DNA of 64,000 bases from Mycolicibacterium komossense (GTDB lineage: Bacteria; Actinomycetota; Actinomycetes; Mycobacteriales; Mycobacteriaceae), in the NCBI RefSeq assembly GCF_025822605.1, contig NZ_JACKTY010000029.1, positions 437,236-501,235 of the forward strand. The letters run 5' to 3'. Shown here in pieces: positions 45,991 to 54,897 of the stretch. Each line of letters begins with the position of its first letter. Within the stretch, counting starts at the first letter, position 1. The notes beneath the pieces are model-generated. The model saw nothing but the letters and a program-made list of their open reading frames with translations. It was not told the DNA's origin and made no database searches. The translations under genes and the position numbers were made by a program.

Positions 45991-47030
45991 CCGCGCCGTT
46001 GGTCGAGGTGTTGCGCAGACAGGGTCGGATCTGTGCGTCGCTGGGTTCGCCGATGTACGGCGAACTGCTCGAGCTGATCGCCGCCGACGTGGAGTCCGGC
46101 GGGGTGTTCGCCGAGGTGCTCGACGGGCATCAGGACGATCCCATCGGATCTGCCATCGCGCTGCGGCTGGTCGGCGGGCTGCACCGGCTGGTCTTCGACG
46201 CCGCCGCGCCCGAGCTGAACCGGTGGTATCCCAGCGTCGGCGGCGCCTGGGATGGCGCGGCAGCCTGGGGTGATATCACCGGCGCTGCGGCGACGCATCG
46301 CCAGCGGTTGCGCGCCGCCCTGGGCAGCGTGCCGCAGACCAACGAGGTGGGTCGATCAGCCGCCCTGATCGGCGGCCTGCTCCGCATCGTCGACCAATCG
46401 CCTATGCCGGTAAGGCTTTTCGAGATCGGCGCCAGTGCGGGCCTGAATCTGCGTGCCGACCAGTACCTGTACCGCTACGCCGACGGACAGTGGGGCCCCG
46501 CCGGCTCCCCGGTGGTGATCGAGGATGCCTGGGAAGGCATGCGGCCACCCGAGGTACCGCTGCGGATCGTCGAACGCCACGGCTTCGATATCGCGCCGGT
46601 GGACGCGATGAGCGATGACGGACGACGGACGCTACTGAGCTACGTATGGCCGGACATGCCGGCGCGGCTGGACCGGTTGCGCGGTGCGATCGACATCGCC
46701 CGGCGCGTGCCGGCCGGGCTGGACCGGATGTCCGCCGCCGACGCGGTGGCTGGGCTGCGCCTGGTGCGCGGCACCGTGACGGTGTTGTGGCATTCGATCA
46801 CCTGGCAGTACCTGAGTGCGAACGAACAGGACACCGTCACCGCGCGCGCCGCCGAACTCGGCGCACGCGCCGATGCGGCAACACCGTTTGTCTGGCTGAG
46901 CCTGGAACCGATCCGCCGCAACCCCGATGCCCGGCACGAGTTCCTGGTCCGGGCCCGGTGCTGGCCCGAAGGCACCGACGAGATCCTGGGTTCCTGCTCG
47001 CCGCACGGCCCCCCTGTGCACTGGGACTAG
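45987..47030 (+). CDS. DUF2332 family protein coupled to mftR
   Basis: A 347-residue member of DUF2332, a family of unknown function frequent in actinobacteria. The best-conserved parts are [19 protein letters not shown], which looks like a nucleotide-type glycine loop, [19 protein letters not shown] and [15 protein letters not shown] near the C-terminus. The ATG overlaps the mftR stop by 4 bp. The same pair is found in M. tuberculosis (Rv0690c), so the association with mftR is conserved, but no reaction is known. A methyltransferase-like fold is only a guess. Confidence 0.8.
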   Translation: MTAPLVEVLRRQGRICASLGSPMYGELLELIAADVESGGVFAEVLDGHQDDPIGSAIALRLVGGLHRLVFDAAAPELNRWYPSVGGAWDGAAAWGDITGAAATHRQRLRAALGSVPQTNEVGRSAALIGGLLRIVDQSPMPVRLFEIGASAGLNLRADQYLYRYADGQWGPAGSPVVIEDAWEGMRPPEVPLRIVERHGFDIAPVDAMSDDGRRTLLSYVWPDMPARLDRLRGAIDIARRVPAGLDRMSAADAVAGLRLVRGTVTVLWHSITWQYLSANEQDTVTARAAELGARADAATPFVWLSLEPIRRNPDARHEFLVRARCWPEGTDEILGSCSPHGPPVHWD

Positions 47031-47405
47031 CGAGTCCTTCCTCCGCGAGTGCGTGTCCCCCACGCGACGCGCGGTGAATTCCCGTCAGTTGCGTACTCGC
47101 CCAGCGCCGACCCAGAGTGCACAGCGCCAACATAAGGGTACGGATTCCGTCGTATATCGCCGCACTGACCACGAAATTCGCAGTAACGGAACGGCTGACT
47201 CACCGAATTCGCTGACCAAATCGTACTTTTGAAAAATTGGGTGGAATTCACCACATCGTGCGGAATTCGTACTACCGTCGAAGAGGTTGAGCTTGCAGCC
47301 GTGGGTCGACATCCGTCCCGGCACCCCGAAGGCACCCGCCGTCCAACCGTCGAGAACATGACGACCACATCGAACATGTTCGTACACAACATTTTAGGGG
47401 GTGCT
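47031..47405. other. AT-richer intergenic region upstream of the STAS gene
   Basis: No gene is supported in these 375 bases. They are richer in A and T than the surroundings and contain the word GAATTC four times (near 47083, 47203, 47242 and 47263). A 12-bp palindrome lies at 47371-47382. A TTTTGAAAAATT stretch near 47226 could belong to a promoter, but no consensus pair was found. Confidence 0.5.
47371..47382. promoter_or_regulatory. 12-bp palindrome CGAACATGTTCG upstream of STAS gene
   Basis: CGAACATGTTCG is a perfect palindrome ending 23 bp before the STAS start codon, a good place for a repressor to block translation start or transcription. It resembles a LexA box, but the two halves are 2 bp apart rather than the 4 bp of the mycobacterial SOS box. 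Confidence 0.35.
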
Positions 47406-47852
47406 ATGACCGCGGTCGGCACCATCAGACTGTACCGGCCGGCACCGGAGACCATCAGCGAGTCGGAGCGGTGCGGCAGAGCACAGTTCACTGTGCGCAA
47501 CGCCGGCACGCCGAGGATTCAGATCGCGGTATGCGGCGAGATCGACGCCGTCAACGGCCGCGCACTGGGCTATTACATCGAGCGGCACACGGGGACCTCG
47601 CGGCAGCTGATCCTCGACCTGCGGCCCGTCGACTTTTTCGGCAGCCAGGGCTTCACCGCCCTGTACTACGCGAGTGTGCACTGCTCCCGCAGTGACGTCG
47701 ACTGGATCGTCGTCAGCAGCCCGCCGGTGCAGCGAATCCTCCGGATCTGCGACCCGGACGGCGAGCTGCCGGTCATCGACGACATGGCCGCCGCCGTCCA
47801 CCGCCTCGACCGGTTGGCCGTGTCGCGACGCCGGATGCACTCGACGGGCTAA
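47406..47852 (+). CDS. STAS-domain protein (anti-anti-sigma-like)
   Basis: A 148-residue protein with a STAS domain (about 35-135): RIQIAVCGEIDAVNGRALG, then LILDLRPVDFFGSQGFTAL then YYASV. STAS proteins commonly act as anti-anti-sigma factors whose conserved serine, directly before the glycine, is phosphorylated. Here that stretch reads F-G-S-Q-G, so the residue before Gly is Gln and the serine is one place earlier. AGGGGG precedes the ATG at 47406; earlier ATGs lack a binding site. No kinase or sigma gene is adjacent, so the partner is unknown. Confidence 0.75.
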   Translation: MTAVGTIRLYRPAPETISESERCGRAQFTVRNAGTPRIQIAVCGEIDAVNGRALGYYIERHTGTSRQLILDLRPVDFFGSQGFTALYYASVHCSRSDVDWIVVSSPPVQRILRICDPDGELPVIDDMAAAVHRLDRLAVSRRRMHSTG

Positions 47853-47864
47853 TCGTTCGGAGCT

Positions 47865-49052
47865 TCAGCCCAGGACGGTGGAGATCGCCGCTCCCGAGGC
47901 GATCTTGCTGCGCGCCTTCATCACCTTGCCGGGCATTCCGCCGCCGACCACGCCGGCGATCACACCGTCGCGCTCGTAGTACGCCAGGAATTTACGGCCG
48001 TCGTCTTCGACCACATGCACGATGTCATCGGCCTCCGGCTCGCCGAGGCACTGGATCTTGACGTCGTACTGATCGCTCCAGAAGTAGGGAACTACGACGA
48101 CCTCGGGCGGCTCCTGACCGAGCAGCACCGGCACCAGCACTCTGGCCTGTTCGGCGACATTGCTCCAATGCTCAACGCGCGCTTGATGTCCCGTCGCATC
48201 CTGCCAGGAAGCCACATCGCCGAGCGCCCACACATGGGGAGCGCTCGCGCGTCCGACGTTGTCACAGACAACTCCGTTGTCCACGGCGATACCGGTATCG
48301 GCCAGCCAGTCGGTAGCCGGACGTGAACCGATGCCGACGACGACCATGTCGGCGGCGAGCTCGGTGCCGTCGCTGAGCACGACCTTCTCGACGTGCCCGT
48401 CGCCGAGCACCTCGGCCACTCCGACACCGGTGCGGACGTCGACACCCTCGGCGCGATGCAGCCGGGCGACCAGCGCACCGATCTGCTCGCCGAGGACGGA
48501 CGCCAGCGGCGTTGGCTGCGGTTCCACCATCACCACGTCGACCCCGAGACCGCGCAGGCTTGCGGCGACCTCACAGCCGATGAAGCCGGCACCGACCACC
48601 ACGGCGTGCCGCGCGGAGCCGGCGTGTTCGCGCATCGCCTGGCTCTCGTCGAAGGTACGCAGCACCCGGATACCGTCCAGGTCGGGAAACGACGGAATGC
48701 GGCGCGGGACCAGCCCGGTGGCGATGATGAGCTCGTCGTAGTCGAGCACCGAACCGTCGGCCACCGTGACCGTCTGGGCGACGGTATCCACTCCTGTGAC
48801 TGCCGATCCCAGCAGCACGGTGATGTTGTTGTCGTCGTAGAACTCGCGGGGTTTGAGCGTGACGTTCTCTACCTCCCCCCGCAGCACGTCCTTCGACAGC
48901 GGCGGCCGGTCATAGGGAAGGTGGATCTCGTCACTGACGATCGTCACCGGGCCAGCGTATTCCGCACGGCGTAGTTGTTCAGCGGCCCGCGTCGCAGCCA
49001 GTCCGCCACCAACAATGACTACACCTTTGCGCCGCACGCCGTTTTCTCCCAC
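47865..49052 (-). CDS. FAD-dependent NAD(P)H:ferredoxin-type reductase
   Basis: A 395-residue pyridine-nucleotide-disulfide oxidoreductase-like protein. The FAD motif VVIVGGGLAATRAAEQLRR is at about 11-29, the NAD(P)H motif VVVGAGFIGCEVAASLRGLG near the middle (shown as VVVGAGFIGCEVAASL), and HVWALGDVASW the second FAD-binding site. It lacks redox-active CxxC, as in rubredoxin and putidaredoxin reductases. Corresponds to Rv0688, annotated ferredoxin reductase. It might supply electrons to P450s such as the one at 35.9 kb; that is speculation. Start is GTG 49052. Confidence 0.88.
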   Translation of the reverse strand: MGENGVRRKGVVIVGGGLAATRAAEQLRRAEYAGPVTIVSDEIHLPYDRPPLSKDVLRGEVENVTLKPREFYDDNNITVLLGSAVTGVDTVAQTVTVADGSVLDYDELIIATGLVPRRIPSFPDLDGIRVLRTFDESQAMREHAGSARHAVVVGAGFIGCEVAASLRGLGVDVVMVEPQPTPLASVLGEQIGALVARLHRAEGVDVRTGVGVAEVLGDGHVEKVVLSDGTELAADMVVVGIGSRPATDWLADTGIAVDNGVVCDNVGRASAPHVWALGDVASWQDATGHQARVEHWSNVAEQARVLVPVLLGQEPPEVVVVPYFWSDQYDVKIQCLGEPEADDIVHVVEDDGRKFLAYYERDGVIAGVVGGGMPGKVMKARSKIASGAAISTVLG

Positions 49053-49112
49053 GGGAGTTTCTTACACGATCGACGAGACTGATGGTCTACCACCCTGCCC
49101 GCAGCGCTGCTC

Positions 49113-49565
49113 TCATCCTTCGGGTCGTACCCGGTCGATGATGTTCGAAAGCACGACGATGCTCTCACTGCGCTCGATATCCGCGCTGGAGCGAATCTTC
49201 TCCAGCGCGGACTCCAGATGGCGCATGTCGCGGGCCAGCACATGCAGGATGGCATCCGAGGTACCCGTAACCGTTGCGGCGCTGACCACTTCGGGGATAT
49301 CCACCCACGCCCGGCGCAACTCGTCGGGGGCGATGGTGCCGTGGCAGTAGACCTGCACGTAGGCCTCAGTGCCCCAGCCGAGAGCGTTGCGGTCGACCAC
49401 GGTGGTGAACCCACGGATCACTCCGCTGTCGAGCATGCGATCCACGCGGCGCTTGACCGCGGGCGCCGAGAGGTTGACCCGGGCGCCGATCTCCGCGAAC
49501 GTCGCTCGCGCATGCTCGGCGAGCTCAGAGAGGATCCGCTCGTCGGTGTCATCGAGACGATCCAT
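49113..49565 (-). CDS. Lrp/AsnC-family regulator
   Basis: A 150-residue regulator. An N-terminal helix-turn-helix (DDTDERILSELAEHARATF then INLSAPAVK-like region, here VNLSAPAVKRRVDRMLDSG) is followed by the RAM ligand-binding domain with VVSAATVTGTSDAILHVLA. GAGGAAGG supports ATG 49565. It is divergent from the dimethylargininase gene. M. tuberculosis keeps the same trio elsewhere (Rv2324, Rv2323c, rocD), so this protein probably controls arginine/ornithine catabolism. Confidence 0.87.
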   Translation of the reverse strand: MDRLDDTDERILSELAEHARATFAEIGARVNLSAPAVKRRVDRMLDSGVIRGFTTVVDRNALGWGTEAYVQVYCHGTIAPDELRRAWVDIPEVVSAATVTGTSDAILHVLARDMRHLESALEKIRSSADIERSESIVVLSNIIDRVRPEG

Positions 49566-49672
49566 CGCAGCCTTCCTCACCGACACCTGCCCGATACAGG
49601 CCTGACGCAACAAACTGCCATAAATCAGTGTTGAGTGCAATAAATCGTGGCCGAACACGCAACATGTGAAGA

Positions 49673-49701
49673 TTGATTGCGCAATTGGTGGACCATACGA
49701 T
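49673..49701 (+). promoter_or_regulatory. Promoter of ddaH-rocD, predicted leaderless
   Basis: TTGATT (49673-49678), a 17-nt spacer and TACGAT (49696-49701) make a good vegetative promoter. The -10 ends 6 bases before the ATG at 49708, so transcription should begin at or within a base of the start codon. The perfect palindrome ATTGCGCAAT (49676-49685) overlaps the -35, a likely contact for the Lrp-type regulator. Confidence 0.65.
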
Positions 49702-49707
49702 TCACTC

Positions 49708-50553
49708 ATGACGATCTCCGATGTCGCCGCCGCCTCGACGCCCATATCGCAACGCATTCCGAGCACCCGCCACTACGCCATGACCCCGCCGGCGCACTTC
49801 GCCGTCGAATACGCCATCAACCCCTGGATGGACACCTCCACAGCGGTTGACGTCGAACGCGCTCTGCGGCAGTGGAACACCCTGCGCCAGACGTACCTGG
49901 ACCTCGGTCACACGGTGGACCTCGTCGAGCCGGTAGCCGGCCTCCCCGACATGGTCTATGCCGCCAACGGCGGGCTGATCGTCAATGGCGTCGCTATCGT
50001 CGCGCGCTTCAAATTCCCGCAGCGCGACGGCGAATCCTCGGCCTACGCCGAGTGGATGACCGCCATGGGACACACCCCCCGGTACACCAAACATCTCAAC
50101 GAAGGCCAGGGCGATCTGCTGGCCGTCGGCGGAATATTGTTGGCCGGCACCGGGTTCCGCACCGATGAGGGCGCGCATGCCGAGATCGCCCAGCTCACCG
50201 GACTCCAGGTGGTCACCCTGCATCTGGTCGATCCGCGGTTCTACCACCTCGATACCGCACTGGCGGTGCTCGACGGCACGACGATCGCCTACTACCCGCC
50301 GGCGTTCACCGAAGCCTCCCGCGCACAGTTGGCACAGCTGTTCCCCGACGCGATCGAGGTCGGCAGCGCGGACGCGTATGCGCTCGGCCTCAACGTGGTC
50401 TCCGACGGTAAGCACGTGGTGCTACCCGCCGCCGCGACCGGATTCGCCGAGCAACTGCGCCAGGCCGGCTTCGACCCGATCGGCGTCGATCTGTCCGAGC
50501 TCCTCAAGGGCGGCGGGTCCGTGAAGTGCTGCACATTGGAGGTGCACCCGTGA
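49708..50553 (+). CDS. ddaH: Dimethylargininase / arginine-deiminase-like enzyme
   Basis: A 281-residue guanidino-group hydrolase of the amidinotransferase superfamily, expected to convert methylated arginine (or arginine) to citrulline. YAINPWMDTSTAVDVERAL, GLPDMVYAANGGLIVNG and LNEGQGDLLAVGG carry the conserved acidic substrate contacts; FYHLDTALAVLDG holds the active-site histidine; GGGSVKCC contains the nucleophilic cysteine (Cys274 or Cys275). It corresponds to Rv2323c. The next gene begins within its stop codon (GTGA). The promoter suggests a leaderless message, consistent with no ribosome binding site. Confidence 0.85.
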   Translation: MTISDVAAASTPISQRIPSTRHYAMTPPAHFAVEYAINPWMDTSTAVDVERALRQWNTLRQTYLDLGHTVDLVEPVAGLPDMVYAANGGLIVNGVAIVARFKFPQRDGESSAYAEWMTAMGHTPRYTKHLNEGQGDLLAVGGILLAGTGFRTDEGAHAEIAQLTGLQVVTLHLVDPRFYHLDTALAVLDGTTIAYYPPAFTEASRAQLAQLFPDAIEVGSADAYALGLNVVSDGKHVVLPAAATGFAEQLRQAGFDPIGVDLSELLKGGGSVKCCTLEVHP

Positions 50554-51824
50554 CCACGGTCGAGACTGATGTCGTTCTTGCCGGTACACCCGGTGCGGTG
50601 ACCGCGGCCGCGATCGCGGTGGATGAGCAGTACGCCGCCCACAACTATTCGCCGCTGCCGGTCGTCGCGACCTCCGCGGAGGGCGTCTGGATCACCGATG
50701 TCGAGGGCCGCCGCTACCTGGACTGCCTGGCCGCCTACTCGGCGGTGAACTTCGGCCACCGCAACCCGCAGATCACCGCGACAGCACATGCCCAGCTGGA
50801 CGCCGTGACCCTGGTCAGCCGGGCGTTCCACTCAGATCGGCTCGGTCCGTTCTGCGCCGCGCTGGCCGCGCTGTGCGGCAAGGACATGGTGCTGCCGATG
50901 AACAGTGGCGCCGAGGCCGTCGAAAGCGGTATCAAGGTGGCCCGCAAATGGGGCGCGGACGTCAAGGGCGTCCCCGCAGGCCGCGCGAATATCGTGGTCG
51001 CGGAGAACAACTTTCACGGCCGGACCATCAGCATCGTCAGCTTCTCCACCGACGAGTCGGCCCGCAGCGGGTTCGGTCCCTTCACACCGGGCTTCCGGAC
51101 GGTGCCCTTCGGTGACGCCGGTGCACTCGCAGACGCGATCGACGAGAACACCGTCGCGGTGTTGCTCGAACCCATCCAGGGCGAGGCCGGCATCATCGTC
51201 CCGGCCGCGGACTATCTGCCCAGGGTGCGCGAAATCTGCACCGAACGCGCAGTTCTGATGATCGCCGACGAAATCCAATCCGGCCTGGCCCGCACCGGAC
51301 GGACCTTCGCATGCGACCACTGGGGCGTCGTACCCGATATCTACCTGCTCGGCAAGGCACTCGGCGGGGGCGTCATGCCGTTGTCTGCGGTGGTCGCCGA
51401 CGCCGACATCCTCGGCGTCCTGCACCCCGGCGAACACGGATCGACCTTCGGCGGCAATCCGTTGGCCGCCGCCATCGGCACCACCGTGGTGTCGATGCTC
51501 GCCGGCGGCGAATTCCAAACCCGCTCAGCCGAACTCGGCGAGCATCTGCACGCGCGGCTGCGGGGCCTGATCGGTCAGGGAGTTCTCGGCGTGCGCGGGC
51601 TCGGCCTCTGGGCAGGCGTGGATATCGATCCGGCGCTGGGCACCGGTAAGACGCTCAGCCTGCTCCTGGCCGAGCGCGGCGTCCTGGTCAAGGACACCCA
51701 CGGCTCGACTCTGCGGTTCGCACCACCCCTAGTCATCTCCGCCGACGAGATCGACTGGGCTGTTGACCAGTTCGCCGCCGCGCTGGAGGATGCTCGGTCC
51801 CGCACAACAGATCGCACCCGCTAA
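50550..51824 (+). CDS. rocD: Ornithine aminotransferase
   Basis: A 424-residue class III PLP aminotransferase converting ornithine to glutamate semialdehyde. MNSGAEAVESGIKVARKWG is the phosphate-binding segment, MIADEIQSGLARTG has the pyridoxal-contacting Asp240, and LLGKALGGGVMPLSAV carries the PLP lysine Lys269. It is one intact reading frame, whereas M. tuberculosis has it split as rocD1/rocD2. The start is GTG 50550, overlapping the ddaH stop by 4 bp, so arginine-derived products are passed on within one operon. Confidence 0.93.
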   Translation: MTTVETDVVLAGTPGAVTAAAIAVDEQYAAHNYSPLPVVATSAEGVWITDVEGRRYLDCLAAYSAVNFGHRNPQITATAHAQLDAVTLVSRAFHSDRLGPFCAALAALCGKDMVLPMNSGAEAVESGIKVARKWGADVKGVPAGRANIVVAENNFHGRTISIVSFSTDESARSGFGPFTPGFRTVPFGDAGALADAIDENTVAVLLEPIQGEAGIIVPAADYLPRVREICTERAVLMIADEIQSGLARTGRTFACDHWGVVPDIYLLGKALGGGVMPLSAVVADADILGVLHPGEHGSTFGGNPLAAAIGTTVVSMLAGGEFQTRSAELGEHLHARLRGLIGQGVLGVRGLGLWAGVDIDPALGTGKTLSLLLAERGVLVKDTHGSTLRFAPPLVISADEIDWAVDQFAAALEDARSRTTDRTR

Positions 51825-51887
51825 CGCATTACCGGCGGCACCACGCCCCATCAGATCGGGCACCGACCGGCCCGCCTGATTTTCAGC

Positions 51888-51948
51888 GCGAGCAGACGCA
51901 AACTACCAGCCAAAACCGCGATTTTGGTACCAGTTTGCGTCTGCTCGC
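51888..51948. terminator. Nested inverted repeat between convergent rocD and SDR genes
   Basis: Perfect 17-bp arms GCGAGCAGACGCAAACT (51888-51904) and its complement (51932-51948) enclose a second short hairpin CCAAAA/TTTTGG (51910-51927). It sits in the gap between two convergent genes, so a bidirectional terminator is the simplest reading. No long T-run follows the outer stem. The word GCGAGCAGACGCAAA looks like a dispersed mycobacterial repeat, which I recall but cannot verify here. Confidence 0.6.
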
Positions 51949-51956
51949 CAGGAAGG

Positions 51957-52841
<885 letters not shown>

Positions 52842-52894
52842 CTAGCAGCCAAACTGGAACGTGTTCTAGAATTTCCCCGCGTGCGCCGCCGCCA

Positions 52895-53758
52895 CTACAG
52901 CTCGGAGATGATCTGCTGCCGCTTCGCGGTGTACTCGGTGTCGGAGATCGTGCCCATGGCGCGCAGTGTTTCCAGCTCCTGCAACCGCTGCGCGGTGGAC
53001 GGCGCCGGCGCGGTCGGGAATAGAGCCGAAGGCCCAACGGCCCCCGAAGGCGCGGCGGCGGCCGGAGCCGGCTGCGGTGCGGCCGAGCCCTGCTGCGCAG
53101 CGGCGCGGCGCACCACGTCCAACACCTGCTGACGCACCGCGGGATTCGAGCGAATATCGATCGTGCCATTCATCGGCACATTGTTGGCCTTGAGAATCTG
53201 CATGATCTCCATCAGCGGAGCGGCTTGTCCGGACAGGTCATAGGTCCGGTTGTCCTCGGCCAGGGTGAACTGCGCCGGGACCATACCGCCGACCAAAGCG
53301 CTTCGCTGCCAGTCGATCTCGTAGGAATTGGTCGCCGGATCAACCAGGACCACGAGTTTGCGGTTGGTGATCAGCGGGAGCCGCGTCACCGACGCGATCA
53401 CCCGGTCCTGGGTGTTGAATGCCGTGATCCCCGGCCCCTCGATATGCAGATCGACCTTCACCAGCGGTTGCTCGTTGATCCGGGTACCGGTCTCCTGAAT
53501 GCCAACAACCTGGGCCAGCGCCAGCACGCCCCGCTGCTCCAAGAATTGGGACTTTGCCGCAGATTTCGCCCCGTAGCTGGTCAGTGCAAGAGCGATCAGG
53601 ATATCGGCAGCCGTGATCAGCAGACCCACGTAGAACATCCAGCCGATATACGAACGCTCCTCATGGCCGAGTGCGAAGTACACCACCAGGAAGATCGGCC
53701 CGACTAAACCGCCGCACAGCAGCACCCACAGCTGGGATTTCAGATAGCGAAACAACAT
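52895..53758 (-). CDS. Membrane protein with C-terminal SHOCT domain
   Basis: A 287-residue protein with two N-terminal membrane helices (LWVLLCGGLVGPIFLVVYF and WMFYVGLLITAADILIALA), a cytoplasmic middle region of beta character, a Pro/Ala-rich linker (about 225-255) and the C-terminal SHOCT motif LQELETLRAMGTISDTEYT followed by AKRQQII. SHOCT domains are short oligomerisation or interaction tails. The middle region is not recognised. The function is unknown. An 80 bp gap separates it from the SDR gene. Confidence 0.72.
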   Translation of the reverse strand: MLFRYLKSQLWVLLCGGLVGPIFLVVYFALGHEERSYIGWMFYVGLLITAADILIALALTSYGAKSAAKSQFLEQRGVLALAQVVGIQETGTRINEQPLVKVDLHIEGPGITAFNTQDRVIASVTRLPLITNRKLVVLVDPATNSYEIDWQRSALVGGMVPAQFTLAEDNRTYDLSGQAAPLMEIMQILKANNVPMNGTIDIRSNPAVRQQVLDVVRRAAAQQGSAAPQPAPAAAAPSGAVGPSALFPTAPAPSTAQRLQELETLRAMGTISDTEYTAKRQQIISEL

Positions 53759-53887
53759 GTCGGTGCCTCCGTCAGATGCGGTCTACAAGTGACTTCGGCC
53801 AAAGGGTAGCCCCGCGGCCGCCCTACCGATCCCAAGATCCGTCAGGACGGCGGCAGCGACGAATCGACACGCTCAGAATCGACAGGC

Positions 53888-54790
53888 TCAGAAGAACGGC
53901 CACAGATGCGGCGGCCCGAAGGACGGCAATCCGATCGATGGCGGAGGGGGCAACGAGATCGACGGCAACGACATCAGATCCGGCGGCGGCGGCAGCACCA
54001 GCGGCGGCAGCTTCGTCAAGTCGGGCGGCGGCGGCAGCTTCGTCAGGTCCGGCGGCGCTGGCAGTGCGATCGGCGGCAGGCTACGCAGCCCTGCCAGAAT
54101 GTCGGGCATCTGCAGAGTGGGCAACGTTTGAAGGCGCGAGACGGCAGTCGCCACCGCGGCATCCGGCGGTGGCGCCGCCATCACAGCCAGCAGGGCGCTC
54201 ACCGGGTCGAGGGTGGCGATGTTGCCGTTGTTTTGGTTGTAGGCAGAAGCCAGGATGAGATCACCGACGATGGACGAGGCGCCGGCGAACACCGACCCAG
54301 CCGTGCCCGTCACGCCACCGACGATGTTGCCGGCCTGCTGGGCGTTCTGAGCGGCCAGCGGCGCGGCCAGGACCGCGTTCCAGTCGATGTTGGGCCAGCC
54401 GACCGCCGGCGCGTCACCGGTGGGCCAGTCAATCTTCGGCAGGCTGAAGTCCGGAATCGATGCGGCCGACTGCGAAGTTTGGCCGAAAGCCATCGCATTC
54501 TCCGCGGGTGCAGGAGCGGCGGAGAACATGGCGGGTGCCGGGCTCGGAGCGGGCGGGGGTGGCGGCGGCTCGGGTACGGGCGCAGGCGCGGAGGCGACGA
54601 CCGACGGCGTCGACTCGGAGGGCACAGCGGCAGGTTTGTCGGAGTACTTGTACGTGGCAATGAACAAGCCAATGGCTGCCACCAGCGCAACCAGACCAGC
54701 GCCTCCGATAGCCATGGCTGCCCGCTGATTACGGGGAGATGATGACCAATGAGTGGGCGCCGGTTCCGCCACATCGACAACTTCTGTCAC
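53888..54790 (-). CDS. Proline-rich membrane-anchored protein
   Basis: A 300-residue protein with a short cytoplasmic N-terminus, one membrane helix (AMAIGGAGLVALVAAIGLF) and a long extracytoplasmic part. Residues about 55-90 and 235-290 are very rich in Pro, with tandem units PPPPDLTKLPP and LPPPPDLMSLP. The centre has Ala/Gly-rich helices (NAQQAGNIVGGVTGTAGSV). Such proteins are common in the mycobacterial envelope, but no family or function can be given. It stands upstream of neither a known operon nor a regulator; tuf lies behind it with a terminator between. Confidence 0.65.
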   Translation of the reverse strand: MTEVVDVAEPAPTHWSSSPRNQRAAMAIGGAGLVALVAAIGLFIATYKYSDKPAAVPSESTPSVVASAPAPVPEPPPPPPAPSPAPAMFSAAPAPAENAMAFGQTSQSAASIPDFSLPKIDWPTGDAPAVGWPNIDWNAVLAAPLAAQNAQQAGNIVGGVTGTAGSVFAGASSIVGDLILASAYNQNNGNIATLDPVSALLAVMAAPPPDAAVATAVSRLQTLPTLQMPDILAGLRSLPPIALPAPPDLTKLPPPPDLTKLPPLVLPPPPDLMSLPSISLPPPPSIGLPSFGPPHLWPFF

Positions 54791-54842
54791 TGTCTGGGCC
54801 TTCCCAATCGTTTGCTGAGACTATCACCCCTGGCAGACATAC

Positions 54843-54875
54843 GAAAGCGGCGCTCACCCGAGGGTGAGCGCCGCT
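54843..54875 (-). terminator. Intrinsic terminator of the str operon (after tuf)
   Basis: On the minus strand AGCGGCGCTCACCC (54875-54862) pairs with GGGTGAGCGCCGCT (54859-54846) in a stem of up to 14 bp with a minimal loop, followed by TTT. It begins 22 bp after the tuf stop, the expected end of the rpsL-rpsG-fusA-tuf transcript. Confidence 0.85.
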
Positions 54876-54897
54876 CTGTAGTGCTGAGGAAACTAGA

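Noticed and set aside
47371-47382. Possible LexA/SOS box
   Set aside because: CGAAC and GTTCG are separated by 2 bp, but the mycobacterial SOS box needs 4 bp; kept only as a generic palindrome.
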